A stretch of 19,397 nt of DNA, taken from NCBI GenBank assembly GCA_015661745.1, contig DQVL01000046.1, forward strand, positions 1 through 19,397, written 5' to 3'. Position numbers and translations under genes: made by a program. Positions 13,531-19,397 of the stretch are shown one piece after another. This DNA is from Thermoprotei archaeon (GTDB lineage Archaea; Thermoproteota; Nitrososphaeria; Geothermarchaeales; JDFR-13). The notes beneath the pieces were generated by a model. That model was not told where the DNA came from. It saw only the letters and a list, made by a program, of their open reading frames with translations, and did not search any database. The number at the start of each line of letters is the position of its first letter. The first letter of the stretch is position 1.

Positions 13531-13585
13531 GGATGAAGAGACTGATCTGCACTGAATAGATGATGAGCAAGGCACCACACAGACC
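13531..13585 (+). ncRNA. Candidate C/D box small RNA downstream of tatD
   Basis: C box ATGAAGA (13533-13539, one mismatch), 12-nt guide (13540-13551), D' CTGA (13552-13555, perfect), 4-nt spacer, C' ATGATGA (13560-13566, perfect), 13-nt guide (13567-13579), D-like CAGA (13580-13583, one mismatch); GG/CC can close the ends. The spacing almost equals that of the candidate at 2070-2127. The complement of the first guide starts TGCAGATC, a string I associate with archaeal 23S rRNA, but pairing beyond 8 nt is not supported. The weak terminal D box lowers confidence. Confidence 0.45.
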
Positions 13586-13725
13586 ACTCTAGCTAACCCA
13601 CATCAACAATAATTAAAGTGACTCACTATTTCAAGGTATTTTGTCTTTGATACACTTGATTATTAAGGTATTCTATGGGGTTATTGATACTTTAATATAT
13701 TCATCGATGTATATTTATTATCATT
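13586..13725 (+). promoter_or_regulatory. Upstream region of the serine kinase gene with two related repeats and TATA box
   Basis: Two blocks share AAGGTATT at the left and TTGATAC at the right: 13633-13653 and 13665-13690. Within each, GTAT and ATAC form a short inverted pair. An AGTGA-C-TCACT palindrome lies at 13617-13627. A TATA-like TTTAATATA (13691-13699) follows the second block directly and is about 27-35 nt before the ATG at 13726. This is the arrangement expected of operator sites next to a promoter, but no regulator is identified. Confidence 0.35.
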
Positions 13726-14496
13726 ATGGCATCAAAAAATACATTAATGAATATAGAATTGGATATAGCCAGAGTCACGGATATAAGTCCACATGAGAGA
13801 GTAGATGTTGAAAGGGCTGGAATATTGAAGAAGAGGATCTTTAAAGATGGCTATATAGACCAACCATTAATCATCGAGGATAAAACTAGTATGATATTAG
13901 ATGGTACACATAGACATTATATATTCTTAAATTCTGGAATACCATTAGTACCAGTCCTTAGAGTATCATATGAAAATAATGAAATCAAGATTGGTTGCTG
14001 GTATAGAATATATAAAAATTTTAATGATAAATCACTAAATCACATTGTCTCGAATGATGAAAAACATATAAATGAAGATTCAAATAAAGGTAGGATATAC
14101 CTATATAAAGATGGATCCATAAGAAAGTTTATACCTATAGAGGATTTAGAGGTTCCAGAGGCAATATACCATCTAGAGATATTAAATAGAGAAGGTTTCA
14201 TGTGTTATTCAGAGAAGCCCTATAACCCATATAGATATATATCTATTGGCTATGACCCACCCACAAAAGAATATGTCGTAAAACGTTTTAACGAGGGAAG
14301 ACTTTTCCCTGTAAAGTATACTAGGCATCTACTACCAGCCAGAATAGTTAATCTAAAGATGCCCTTAAAACATTTATACGACCATAGAAAAGCCTATAGC
14401 TATATAAATAACATCATATTAACACCCTACAAGGTGAAGATATATATGGAGGATGGATATGAAGAAAGATACTTTATTGCAGAGAGGCGTGGTTAG
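13726..14496 (+). CDS. serK: SerK-like free serine kinase (ParB/Srx fold)
   Basis: 256 residues. The N-terminal ParB-like nucleotide-binding fold has ISPHERV (His23-Glu24), KDGYIDQPLIIED and ILDGTHRH (Asp59). The C-terminal block DPPTKEYVVKRFNEGRLFPVKYTRHLLP (about 177-204, TRH at 199-201) matches the pattern that marks SerK of Thermococcus kodakarensis, the ADP-dependent kinase making O-phosphoserine from free serine. True chromosome-partition ParB proteins lack this C-terminus and have a helix-turn-helix, absent here. The usual GHHR is GTHR. O-phosphoserine feeds archaeal cysteine synthesis. The ATG is leaderless. The next gene, a sulfur carrier, starts inside its last 38 nt. A related ParB-like protein of other function remains possible. 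Confidence 0.72.
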   Translation: MASKNTLMNIELDIARVTDISPHERVDVERAGILKKRIFKDGYIDQPLIIEDKTSMILDGTHRHYIFLNSGIPLVPVLRVSYENNEIKIGCWYRIYKNFNDKSLNHIVSNDEKHINEDSNKGRIYLYKDGSIRKFIPIEDLEVPEAIYHLEILNREGFMCYSEKPYNPYRYISIGYDPPTKEYVVKRFNEGRLFPVKYTRHLLPARIVNLKMPLKHLYDHRKAYSYINNIILTPYKVKIYMEDGYEERYFIAERRG

Positions 14497-14758
14497 GGTG
14501 GTTATAAGTGGACCTTTAAGACTTATATTAGGCAAGGAAATTATAATCGATTACAACGATGGAATAACTATACATGATATCGTAAATCAATTATCAAAAT
14601 TGTATAATGAAAAGACTGGGCGGGGACACAATAAATTTAGTGACTTGTTAAATCAACTTATCATATATATTAATGGAAATAGATGGGATAAAAAGACATA
14701 CTTAAAAATTGATAAGGATACAAGAATAGATATAATCCACATTATAAATGGAGGATGA
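14459..14758 (+). CDS. MoaD/ThiS-type beta-grasp sulfur carrier protein
   Basis: 99 residues ending in Ile-Asn-Gly-Gly, the C-terminal Gly-Gly needed for adenylation and thiocarboxylation by an E1-like enzyme. The strand pattern is ubiquitin-like: VVRVVISGPLRLILGKE, ITIHDIVNQLSKLY helix, LLNQLIIYING, then the last strand TRIDIIHIINGG. ATG 14459 is chosen over ATG 14453 because GGAGG (14448-14452) lies six nt before it; internal GTGs at 14489 and 14498 are less supported. The frame overlaps the serK-like gene by 38 nt, so the two are coupled. It could serve molybdopterin synthesis (a Mo enzyme is encoded at 10249), tRNA thiolation or cysteine synthesis; no MoaE, ThiG or E1 gene is nearby to decide. 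Confidence 0.85.
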   Translation: MKKDTLLQRGVVRVVISGPLRLILGKEIIIDYNDGITIHDIVNQLSKLYNEKTGRGHNKFSDLLNQLIIYINGNRWDKKTYLKIDKDTRIDIIHIINGG

Positions 14759-14796
14759 AAATACCATTATAAATGTATAGGCGATATTAAAAATAT

Positions 14797-15363
14797 ATGG
14801 CAACCAACGATTATGAGGTACCAACATTTGAGGATATATTCTATATATCACTCGAAGTAGCCAAAAAGATCCTTAGGGAGAGAGTACGTTTTGACTGTAT
14901 AGTAGGGATCTCACGGGGCGGTCTAATCCCAACAAGGCTCTTATCAGACTTCCTTACAATCAAGGATATAAGAATTATAAGAAGTATCTACTATACAGGA
15001 ACAGGGGAGACCCTAGATCGCCCATTAATAGATATATCAACATTGGGAGAGGTAAATGGTTTAAAGGTATTAATCGTTGATGACGTTGCAGATACTGGAA
15101 ACACATTGATGGAGGTAAAAAATAAAATATTAGATATGGGTGCAAGGCAAGTATTAATAGCAACTTTATATGTAAAACCCTGGAGAAAGGTAGAAATAGA
15201 TTTCTACGCGAGAGAAACAGATAAATGGATTGTCTTTCCATGGGAGATAAAGGAGGTTATGGAGGACCTCATAAATAAGGGAAAGATAGGCCCCTTACTC
15301 AAAAAGGTTATGGGGAGGAGGGATTTCAATGAGATTATGGGGATAATATATGATAAAAGATGA
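14797..15363 (+). CDS. Purine-type phosphoribosyltransferase (COG2236)
   Basis: 188 residues with a type I PRTase fold. The PRPP-binding loop VLIVDDVADTGNTL is at 91-104; the pyrophosphate loop is GISRGGLIPTRLLSDF (38-52); a C-terminal hood region follows with FPWEIKE. This is the COG2236/Hpt1-like group of hypoxanthine/xanthine/guanine phosphoribosyltransferases, which salvage 6-oxopurines with PRPP. Base specificity cannot be read safely; some archaeal members are regulatory or inactive, but here the acidic pair and the loop are intact. ATG 14797 is leaderless with TTATAAATG about 28 nt upstream. It overlaps the next gene by 14 nt, so the two share an mRNA. Confidence 0.85.
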   Translation: MATNDYEVPTFEDIFYISLEVAKKILRERVRFDCIVGISRGGLIPTRLLSDFLTIKDIRIIRSIYYTGTGETLDRPLIDISTLGEVNGLKVLIVDDVADTGNTLMEVKNKILDMGARQVLIATLYVKPWRKVEIDFYARETDKWIVFPWEIKEVMEDLINKGKIGPLLKKVMGRRDFNEIMGIIYDKR

Positions 15364-15772
15364 ATATACTGGATATATAATTGCTGTTGTAAAGCTAAAA
15401 GATATTGAAGAGTTAAAGAGATTGCCGGGAGATCTAAAGATAATCCTAGACTATAGGGACATCCCCTCTAAGGAGTATTTATTAGCTGCACTCCATAACT
15501 TCCTAGAAACGAACTATTTAAAGGATAATTGGATAAGAGATGATGTATATAGATTCCTAGCCTTCATATATAGAGAGACACAGATAGATAAAATTATAGA
15601 TAGAGTAAAGAATATTATAGACCCTGTTGCAATAATCATAGTTAAAGATGGTAAAGATAAACCTCTAGATATAGATAAAGAGATGATAATTAACCTCAAA
15701 AGTTCGTTTGAGGGAATCGATGAACTAGCTATATTTAGACTATACCTTGAGAAAGAGAGGGGAAGATTTTAG
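15350..15772 (+). CDS. Cgi121-like protein (probable KEOPS subunit)
   Basis: 140 residues, the length of archaeal Cgi121. The family pattern is a central helical stretch KEYLLAALHNFLETN (like the HLLxAxxxAxxxF block), then R-x-x-VYRFLAFIYRETQIDKIIDRV (like LEILLYLSGTRQIxEAI) and strand VAIIIVKDG. In KEOPS, which makes N6-threonylcarbamoyladenosine at position 37 of ANN-reading tRNAs, Cgi121 binds Bud32 and the tRNA CCA end. The Thr/Ser-Arg-Gln-Ile signature is changed to Glu-Thr-Gln-Ile here, which makes it divergent. It overlaps the phosphoribosyltransferase gene by 14 nt and, convergently, the THUMP gene by 4 nt. Recognised by pattern only; confidence is moderate. Confidence 0.5.
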   Translation: MIKDEYTGYIIAVVKLKDIEELKRLPGDLKIILDYRDIPSKEYLLAALHNFLETNYLKDNWIRDDVYRFLAFIYRETQIDKIIDRVKNIIDPVAIIIVKDGKDKPLDIDKEMIINLKSSFEGIDELAIFRLYLEKERGRF

Positions 15773-16305
15773 GGACCAAGCAACTCCCTCTCTACACTTA
15801 ATATGCCCTCCCTACCTATAAGTGAGACCCCAGTTACAGGGCCCAACACCTCTATAACAACTATATAATCTGGGTTTTTAAGGTCAACCCTCCTATCGAT
15901 ATATGACGCTACAGACTCAATAATTTCATCCCTCGAAAGAGTTGTATATCTACGTTTTACATCAATTCTATAGGTAGACCCCTCATCAATTCTATCGACT
16001 ATCTTCTTCGCCACCCTAGAAAACTCGTCTAAAGATGTCTTTACATTAAATTCAATTGGTATAACCCTCTTCACATCCCTGAATTGCCATGGATTCTTCT
16101 TAACCATATCTCTAAGTAGATATGGAACTCTATATGGATCTAGAGATGTATATGCCAACAATACACCGCTTATACCACTAGCCCAAACCTTAGGCTGTGA
16201 ATCTCCAAGATCATTCAATGCAGCTTCAAATTCTCTAATAGCGAAGAATTCTCTATTCCTTGGTGAAGTAACTATTATGTTGAAGGGCTTATCCACCTCT
16301 AACAT
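15769..16305 (-). CDS. THUMP-domain protein, Tan1-like (COG1818)
   Basis: 178 residues. N-terminal ferredoxin-like segment FNIIVTSPRNREFFAIREFEAAL, followed by the THUMP core: RDMVKKNPWQFRDVKRVIPIEF, then TYRIDVKRRYTTLSRDEIIESVASYID and YIVVIEVLGPVTGVSLI. These are the usual THUMP blocks (R-hydrophobic-x-P, then the conserved basic stretch R-x-T-x-x-R). With no methyltransferase or thiolase domain attached it matches archaeal COG1818, related to eukaryotic Tan1/THUMPD1, which hands tRNA to the N4-acetylcytidine synthase. A tRNA-binding adaptor role is therefore likely. ATG 16305-16303 begins immediately before the domain. It shares 4 nt with the convergent Cgi121-like gene and is divergent from eL38. 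Confidence 0.82.
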   Translation of the reverse strand: MLEVDKPFNIIVTSPRNREFFAIREFEAALNDLGDSQPKVWASGISGVLLAYTSLDPYRVPYLLRDMVKKNPWQFRDVKRVIPIEFNVKTSLDEFSRVAKKIVDRIDEGSTYRIDVKRRYTTLSRDEIIESVASYIDRRVDLKNPDYIVVIEVLGPVTGVSLIGREGILSVERELLGP

Positions 16306-16373
16306 TATACATCACAAATAGATTTATATTCAGAAAATTTTATCTAATAAAGATGATAGATAGGTGTAACGAG

Positions 16374-16574
16374 ATGCCACAGGAGATTAAAGATAGGGAG
16401 GAGTTCTTGAAGAAGATGGAGTATGCTGAAAAGATAATCGTTGTTAGAAGGCTCCCAAGATATATAAAGATAAAGGCTAGGACAAAGAGGAGACTCTATA
16501 CGATAAAACTATATGATGAGAAGGAGGCTGAGGAGATCCTGAAACATGCAAAGGTAGATGTTATAGAATATTAA
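16374..16574 (+). CDS. rpl38e: Ribosomal protein eL38
   Basis: 66 residues. MPQEIKDREEFLKKMEYAEK and IKIKARTKRRLYTIKLYDEK are the N-terminal helix and RNA-binding strand blocks of eL38, a small large-subunit protein shared by eukaryotes and some archaea, mainly Thermoproteota-related lineages. The start is ATG 16374: it gives the family's Met-Pro-x-Glu-Ile N-terminus and has GGTG (16363-16366) at 7 nt. The longer frame from 16353 would add an unrelated heptapeptide. The gene is transcribed alone, divergent from the THUMP gene. Its stop adjoins the insertion-sequence scar. Confidence 0.9.
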   Translation: MPQEIKDREEFLKKMEYAEKIIVVRRLPRYIKIKARTKRRLYTIKLYDEKEAEEILKHAKVDVIEY

Positions 16575-16621
16575 CTCTATCAGTGGAAGCCTCCATACGC
16601 ATGTATGAGTAGTTCACTTAG
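16571..16621 (+). mobile_element. Small scar resembling an IS200/IS605 right end
   Basis: Directly after the eL38 stop lies GTGGAAGCCTC, the hairpin CATAC-GCAT-GTATG (16594-16607), then GAG and TAGTTCACTTAG (16610-16621). IS200/IS605-family right ends typically read GAAGC, imperfect palindrome, (G)TAGTTCA, encoding tnpB termini like ...VEA...; the frame here reads LSVEASIRMYE then TAG. The 12-mer TAGTTCACTTAG is also present on the minus strand at 5734-5723 in the other remnant. No transposase body remains. Alternatively the hairpin is just the eL38 terminator, though no T-run follows it. Confidence 0.4.
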
Positions 16622-16631
16622 CCCATGAAAT

Positions 16632-17213
16632 TTATTTTACACTGATATCAAAGCCGAGTATATGAGCCTTCTCCACACATGCATTACATAGAATAGGTAG
16701 CTTCTTATCCAAATGTGGGATATCGGGTGAGAAAGCCATTACACAAGTCTCATTTATACAATGGTCTAGACCTATTAAATGACCTAATTCATGAATAAAC
16801 TCTTTATATAACCTCTCTCTAAATAGGGATAGCCCCTCTTCAGACGCAAGGTTAACTGCATAAGCCAATCTAAAGATTGATATAGCTATTGTCTTCGTAA
16901 CCATGTGAGTAGCACTAAATATATAGTCACGCCCCTCAATATATAGATCCCTATCGAGGAATATCACATCAACAACATTAGGTTTAGGATTATTCAGCTT
17001 TCTAAACCCCTCTATAAGACTCTTAACATTAACTTGACGGCGTCTCTCATTGAAGGCACCAACTATAACTTCATTTGGTAACCTATCAATATTAACCTCA
17101 AAGCCATCCCAAAAAAATAGTTTAAACCCAGCCTCAATAACATCCAAGTTATCATTTATAAAAGACTCTGAATCCTCACTCACCCATAGATGGAGGATAT
17201 ATCCATCCCTCAT
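16632..17213 (-). CDS. amzA: Archaemetzincin zinc protease
   Basis: 193 residues, usual length for the archaemetzincin AmzA family. The extended zinc motif is HELGHLIGLDHC at 141-152 (three His ligands 141, 145, 151; catalytic Glu142), followed by Cys157, the Met-turn Met159 in CVMAFS, and CNAC (Cys176, Cys179). Together Cys152/157/176/179 form the second, structural zinc site typical of archaemetzincins (HExxHxxGxxHC...CxM...CxxC). No signal peptide is seen, so it is cytoplasmic; substrates in archaea are poorly known. It is encoded just downstream of aCPSF2 on the same strand (48 nt gap), possibly cotranscribed. All key residues are present. Confidence 0.95.
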   Translation of the reverse strand: MRDGYILHLWVSEDSESFINDNLDVIEAGFKLFFWDGFEVNIDRLPNEVIVGAFNERRRQVNVKSLIEGFRKLNNPKPNVVDVIFLDRDLYIEGRDYIFSATHMVTKTIAISIFRLAYAVNLASEEGLSLFRERLYKEFIHELGHLIGLDHCINETCVMAFSPDIPHLDKKLPILCNACVEKAHILGFDISVK

Positions 17214-17261
17214 ATAAGAAGTTAATACTCAATAGGAGATATTAAAACCTATTAAAATATC

Positions 17262-18506
17262 CTAGATCTTATATACCTCCCCATGCCTTGGTAGATAGAC
17301 TTTATATCCACAGCATTCCCTAGCCATCATATCAACATTCAATCTAGACTCTTTATTTCCGTGTACAACAAATATTTTTGGATCGCCATTTAACGATTTC
17401 AATATCTTTAGGATACCAATAGAATCTGCATGGGCAGAAAACCTGATATAACGTATATCCGCCATCTTTCTCTCATCCCTTTTAGACTCTAAAAGGCTTC
17501 TACCCGGTGAGCCTGGAGCCTGGTACCCTACAAGGAAGATTCTATTCTTAGGATTTTTAATAAGTTTATTTAGGTAATATACTGAGGAGCCGCCTCCAAG
17601 CATACCTGCTGGGGCAATTATTAGACATGGCTCCTTTACAACCTCTTTCCTCTCACGCCATCTATATATTTTTCTCGCCTTATCAAATGCATTACGTAAT
17701 TTCTTAACATCCTTCAAATATCTACCATGGGAAAGAAGCATCTTAGTTACTTCTATAGCCATACCATCCATAACGACCGGATATTCAAACCTATGCTCAT
17801 ACAGTATAAGTAAAATCTCCTGACTCCTCGCCACGGCAAATGCAGGTACTAATACAGTACCTCCATTCTCTATAGTCTCTCTAGCCAACTGGACAAACAT
17901 CCTCTCAGATTCAAATCTATCGGGGTGACGTGTATCTCCATATGTACTCTCAATGACGACTGCATCAAATTCTTCATCATAGTCTAGATCAGCAGGTGTA
18001 AGAAGCCTCGTCTCATATGTATTAATATCACCGGTATATAAGATGGTTTTACCATCAAGCTCTACAACCACTTGTGCACTACCTGGAATATGCCCAGCAT
18101 CATAAAACTTGATCCCTACATCTCTATATCCATATCTAATTCTATATGACATAAAATTAGAATTCCTCTCCAAATTTAGGAAATCTATATATTCGAACGT
18201 TAAATATTCACCGGATAACTTCATAAAGTCTCTAATTAAAATGTCACTTATATCTAATGTTGAATGGGTCAATAGACAGGGCATATTACCTGATACATAT
18301 AATTGGGGGGATGCACCCATATGATCCAGGTGTGCATGCGATATTATAAATAGATCCAATTCAAATACAGATACTGTCTTTGGAAACTTAGGGATTTTAT
18401 CAATATCGACTCCATAATCAATTAATATATTTCTCGATCCACTAACTAGATAAGCGGATCTACCCACCTTATCCGGCTCACCCAAGAAAGATAGTTTTAC
18501 TGCCAT
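17262..18506 (-). CDS. aCPSF2-type beta-CASP ribonuclease
   Basis: About 414 residues. Metallo-beta-lactamase core: HAHLDH at 57-62 (motif 2), DAGHIPGSAQ (motif 3), GDIN (motif 4). The beta-CASP insertion has ESTYGD (motif A) and FAVARSQE; then PAGMLGGGSS, RFSAHAD (motif B) and VVHGNKES (motif C). There is no N-terminal KH domain, which separates it from aCPSF1 and places it with the shorter aCPSF2 enzymes that act as 5'-3' exonuclease/endonuclease in archaeal RNA decay or processing. ATG 18506 is preferred: GGTG lies about 6 nt upstream, and a GTG at 18530 would only add a poorly conserved octapeptide. All metal ligands are kept. Divergent from the PAC2 gene. Confidence 0.93.
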   Translation of the reverse strand: MAVKLSFLGEPDKVGRSAYLVSGSRNILIDYGVDIDKIPKFPKTVSVFELDLFIISHAHLDHMGASPQLYVSGNMPCLLTHSTLDISDILIRDFMKLSGEYLTFEYIDFLNLERNSNFMSYRIRYGYRDVGIKFYDAGHIPGSAQVVVELDGKTILYTGDINTYETRLLTPADLDYDEEFDAVVIESTYGDTRHPDRFESERMFVQLARETIENGGTVLVPAFAVARSQEILLILYEHRFEYPVVMDGMAIEVTKMLLSHGRYLKDVKKLRNAFDKARKIYRWRERKEVVKEPCLIIAPAGMLGGGSSVYYLNKLIKNPKNRIFLVGYQAPGSPGRSLLESKRDERKMADIRYIRFSAHADSIGILKILKSLNGDPKIFVVHGNKESRLNVDMMARECCGYKVYLPRHGEVYKI

Positions 18507-18595
18507 CCCCAACACCATATCAAATTTCACTTAAATAACTATTATACACATGAAATATGATTATTTCATATATAGAGTTGGATGGGGTGGATTAT

Positions 18596-19285
18596 ATGAA
18601 AATATATATTAGAAAGAAGTTTTCGGGAAAGAGGCTCTTCATAGGATTTATGGGGATAGGTGGAACTGGATACTTCACAATAAAACATCTTATAGATAAT
18701 TTAGAAGGTGTGGAGAGAGTAGGTATAATAGATACTTCATATATCCAACCTATAGCCTCATTTGATGGGGAAAGAGTGAGATTCCCCATCGAAATATATG
18801 CAAAGAATGAAGATATATTCCTAAAAATTGATGATGTCCCCAGGGGATGGAGAGGTAATGAACTGATAAAAAACCTCATCAAATATTTTAAGGCTAAGGG
18901 TATAGAGGAGATAATATCGGTAGGTGGATTAACTAAAAATCTACAGGAAGATACTTCTGATACGGTAAGGATCGTCTATAACTCCTATTGGAGTAAGAAG
19001 ACTCCATATAGATTAGCACCAAAAAATTTGAGGATATATGGTCCACTTGCAATGACCCTATTATATAGTGAATTATATAGAATACCCGCCATATCTATAT
19101 TAGCCTTCTCAAACGATACAATGATTGACCCAATGGCTGTATCACAGGCTATTAACGTATTAAACGAGATGTTTGGGTATAGATTATCAACCGAGGAATT
19201 GGTTGAAGCGGCATATCAAATAGATAAGATTATCAGGGGAATCGATGAATATTCAGAAAAAGAGGATAAGAATATCTATACTTGA
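18596..19285 (+). CDS. PAC2-family protein (proteasome-assembly-chaperone-like)
   Basis: 229 residues. Pattern of the PAC2/DUF75 family: FIGFMGIGGTGYFTIKHLID (about 13-32, Gly-rich strand-loop-helix), VERVGIIDTSYIQPIASFDG, GIEEIISVGGL (near 110-120, the family's central strand) and GPLAMTLLYSELYRIPAISILAFS. C-terminal helices VSQAINVLNEMFGYRLSTEELVEAA complete it. Eukaryotic PAC2 assists 20S proteasome assembly; archaeal members include proteasome-activator-like and uncharacterised proteins, so the role here is not settled. ATG 18596 follows GGTGG at 5 nt and starts the first strand; ATG 18557 would add 13 residues without an evident Shine-Dalgarno. It overlaps the last gene's end by 10 nt. 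Confidence 0.85.
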   Translation: MKIYIRKKFSGKRLFIGFMGIGGTGYFTIKHLIDNLEGVERVGIIDTSYIQPIASFDGERVRFPIEIYAKNEDIFLKIDDVPRGWRGNELIKNLIKYFKAKGIEEIISVGGLTKNLQEDTSDTVRIVYNSYWSKKTPYRLAPKNLRIYGPLAMTLLYSELYRIPAISILAFSNDTMIDPMAVSQAINVLNEMFGYRLSTEELVEAAYQIDKIIRGIDEYSEKEDKNIYT

Positions 19286-19397
19286 CCCTTCAACTCCCTC
19301 ATATAATCGTCATAAACCCTCCTGACACGCTCCAGTATAGGACCGGGTTCACCCTCAACCCCATCCTCAGTAACCCTAAATTTATCCATAACTATTA
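19276..19397 (-). CDS. C-terminal part of an unknown protein (cut by window edge)
   Basis: The minus-strand frame is open from the window edge to TAG (19278-19276) and reads MDKFRVTEDGVEGEPGPILE then RVRRVYDDYMRELKGQV. It contains an ATG at 19389-19387, but two codons upstream are also open, so this may be the end of a longer gene. The residue mix (GC-rich third positions compared with shadows, charged, helical C-terminus) looks coding. No family recognised. It is convergent with the PAC2 gene, with a 10-nt overlap of the 3' ends. Confidence 0.5.
   Translation of the reverse strand, partial: IVMDKFRVTEDGVEGEPGPILERVRRVYDDYMRELKGQV

Noticed and set aside
13726..14496. Chromosome-partitioning ParB with the upstream repeats as parS sites
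   Set aside because: No helix-turn-helix or ParA neighbour, and the C-terminus matches SerK; the repeats do not resemble parS palindromes.
1..19397. CRISPR arrays, rRNA genes, prophage or defence islands
   Set aside because: No regularly spaced direct repeats, no rRNA-like GC-rich kilobase block, and no phage or defence genes besides one solitary methyltransferase.

Overview
The window comes from a low-GC (roughly mid-30s %), compactly coded thermophilic archaeon, most likely a Thermoproteota (crenarchaeal-type) lineage. The evidence is the gene set: ribosomal protein eL38, archaeal-type ArgRS and triosephosphate isomerase, bifunctional FBP aldolase/phosphatase, aCPSF2, archaemetzincin, a KEOPS Cgi121-like subunit, a THUMP/Tan1-like protein and a PAC2 protein. 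Both tRNAs carry short bulge-helix-bulge introns, one at a non-canonical site, and TATA-led leaderless starts mix with GGTG/GGAGG-type Shine-Dalgarno starts. A histone-fold gene narrows the choice to crenarchaeal-type lineages that keep histones, but I cannot name the genus.

Layout. 1-912 (-): three pilin-like membrane proteins joined by ATGA overlaps, the last cut by the window edge. 963-2069 (+): a DUF763 protein. 2070-2127 (-): a candidate C/D box sRNA. 2148-2603 (-): a DUF2122/COG4080 protein. 2656-3627 (+): an orphan cytosine-C5 DNA methyltransferase whose 3' end overlaps convergent argS (3614-5506, -). 5588-5674 (+): tRNA-Arg(CCG) with a 12-nt intron at 29/30. 5675-6107 has no intact gene, but it holds a GC-rich, pseudoknot-capable remnant that looks like the 3' end of an IS200/IS605 tnpB. 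6108-6806 (-): triosephosphate isomerase. 6839-8789 (+): a COG3375 GNAT protein overlapping an enolase-superfamily N-acylamino-acid racemase/OSBS-like protein. 8786-9886 (-): FBP aldolase/phosphatase. 9939-12249 (+): a four-gene run (unknown protein, small molybdopterin oxidoreductase, ArsA/Get3 ATPase with an HSP20-like C-terminus, small charged helical protein). 12263-12354 (-): tRNA-Glu(CTC) with a 16-nt intron. 12412-12654 (-): histone. 12740-13519 (+): TatD-family nuclease. 13531-13585 (+): a second candidate C/D box sRNA. 13726-15772 (+): SerK-like free serine kinase, overlapping MoaD/ThiS-type sulfur carrier, purine-type phosphoribosyltransferase and Cgi121-like protein. 15769-16305 (-): THUMP protein. 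16374-16574 (+): eL38. 16571-16621: a second, smaller IS200/IS605-like right-end scar. 16632-18506 (-): archaemetzincin and aCPSF2. 18596-19285 (+): PAC2 protein. 19276-19397 (-): end of an unknown gene.

How the genes may work together. The most suggestive pairings are (i) the SerK-like kinase overlapping a sulfur carrier, which would fit an O-phosphoserine plus protein-thiocarboxylate route to cysteine; (ii) GNAT plus racemase, which fits N-succinyl-dependent conversion of D- to L-amino acids; and (iii) tpiA and fbp, which both act at the triose/hexose-phosphate step of gluconeogenesis. Much of the rest is tRNA, rRNA or mRNA maturation (ArgRS, Cgi121, THUMP, aCPSF2, two sRNA candidates, two intron-containing tRNAs). 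No CRISPR array, rRNA gene, prophage or intact insertion sequence is visible.
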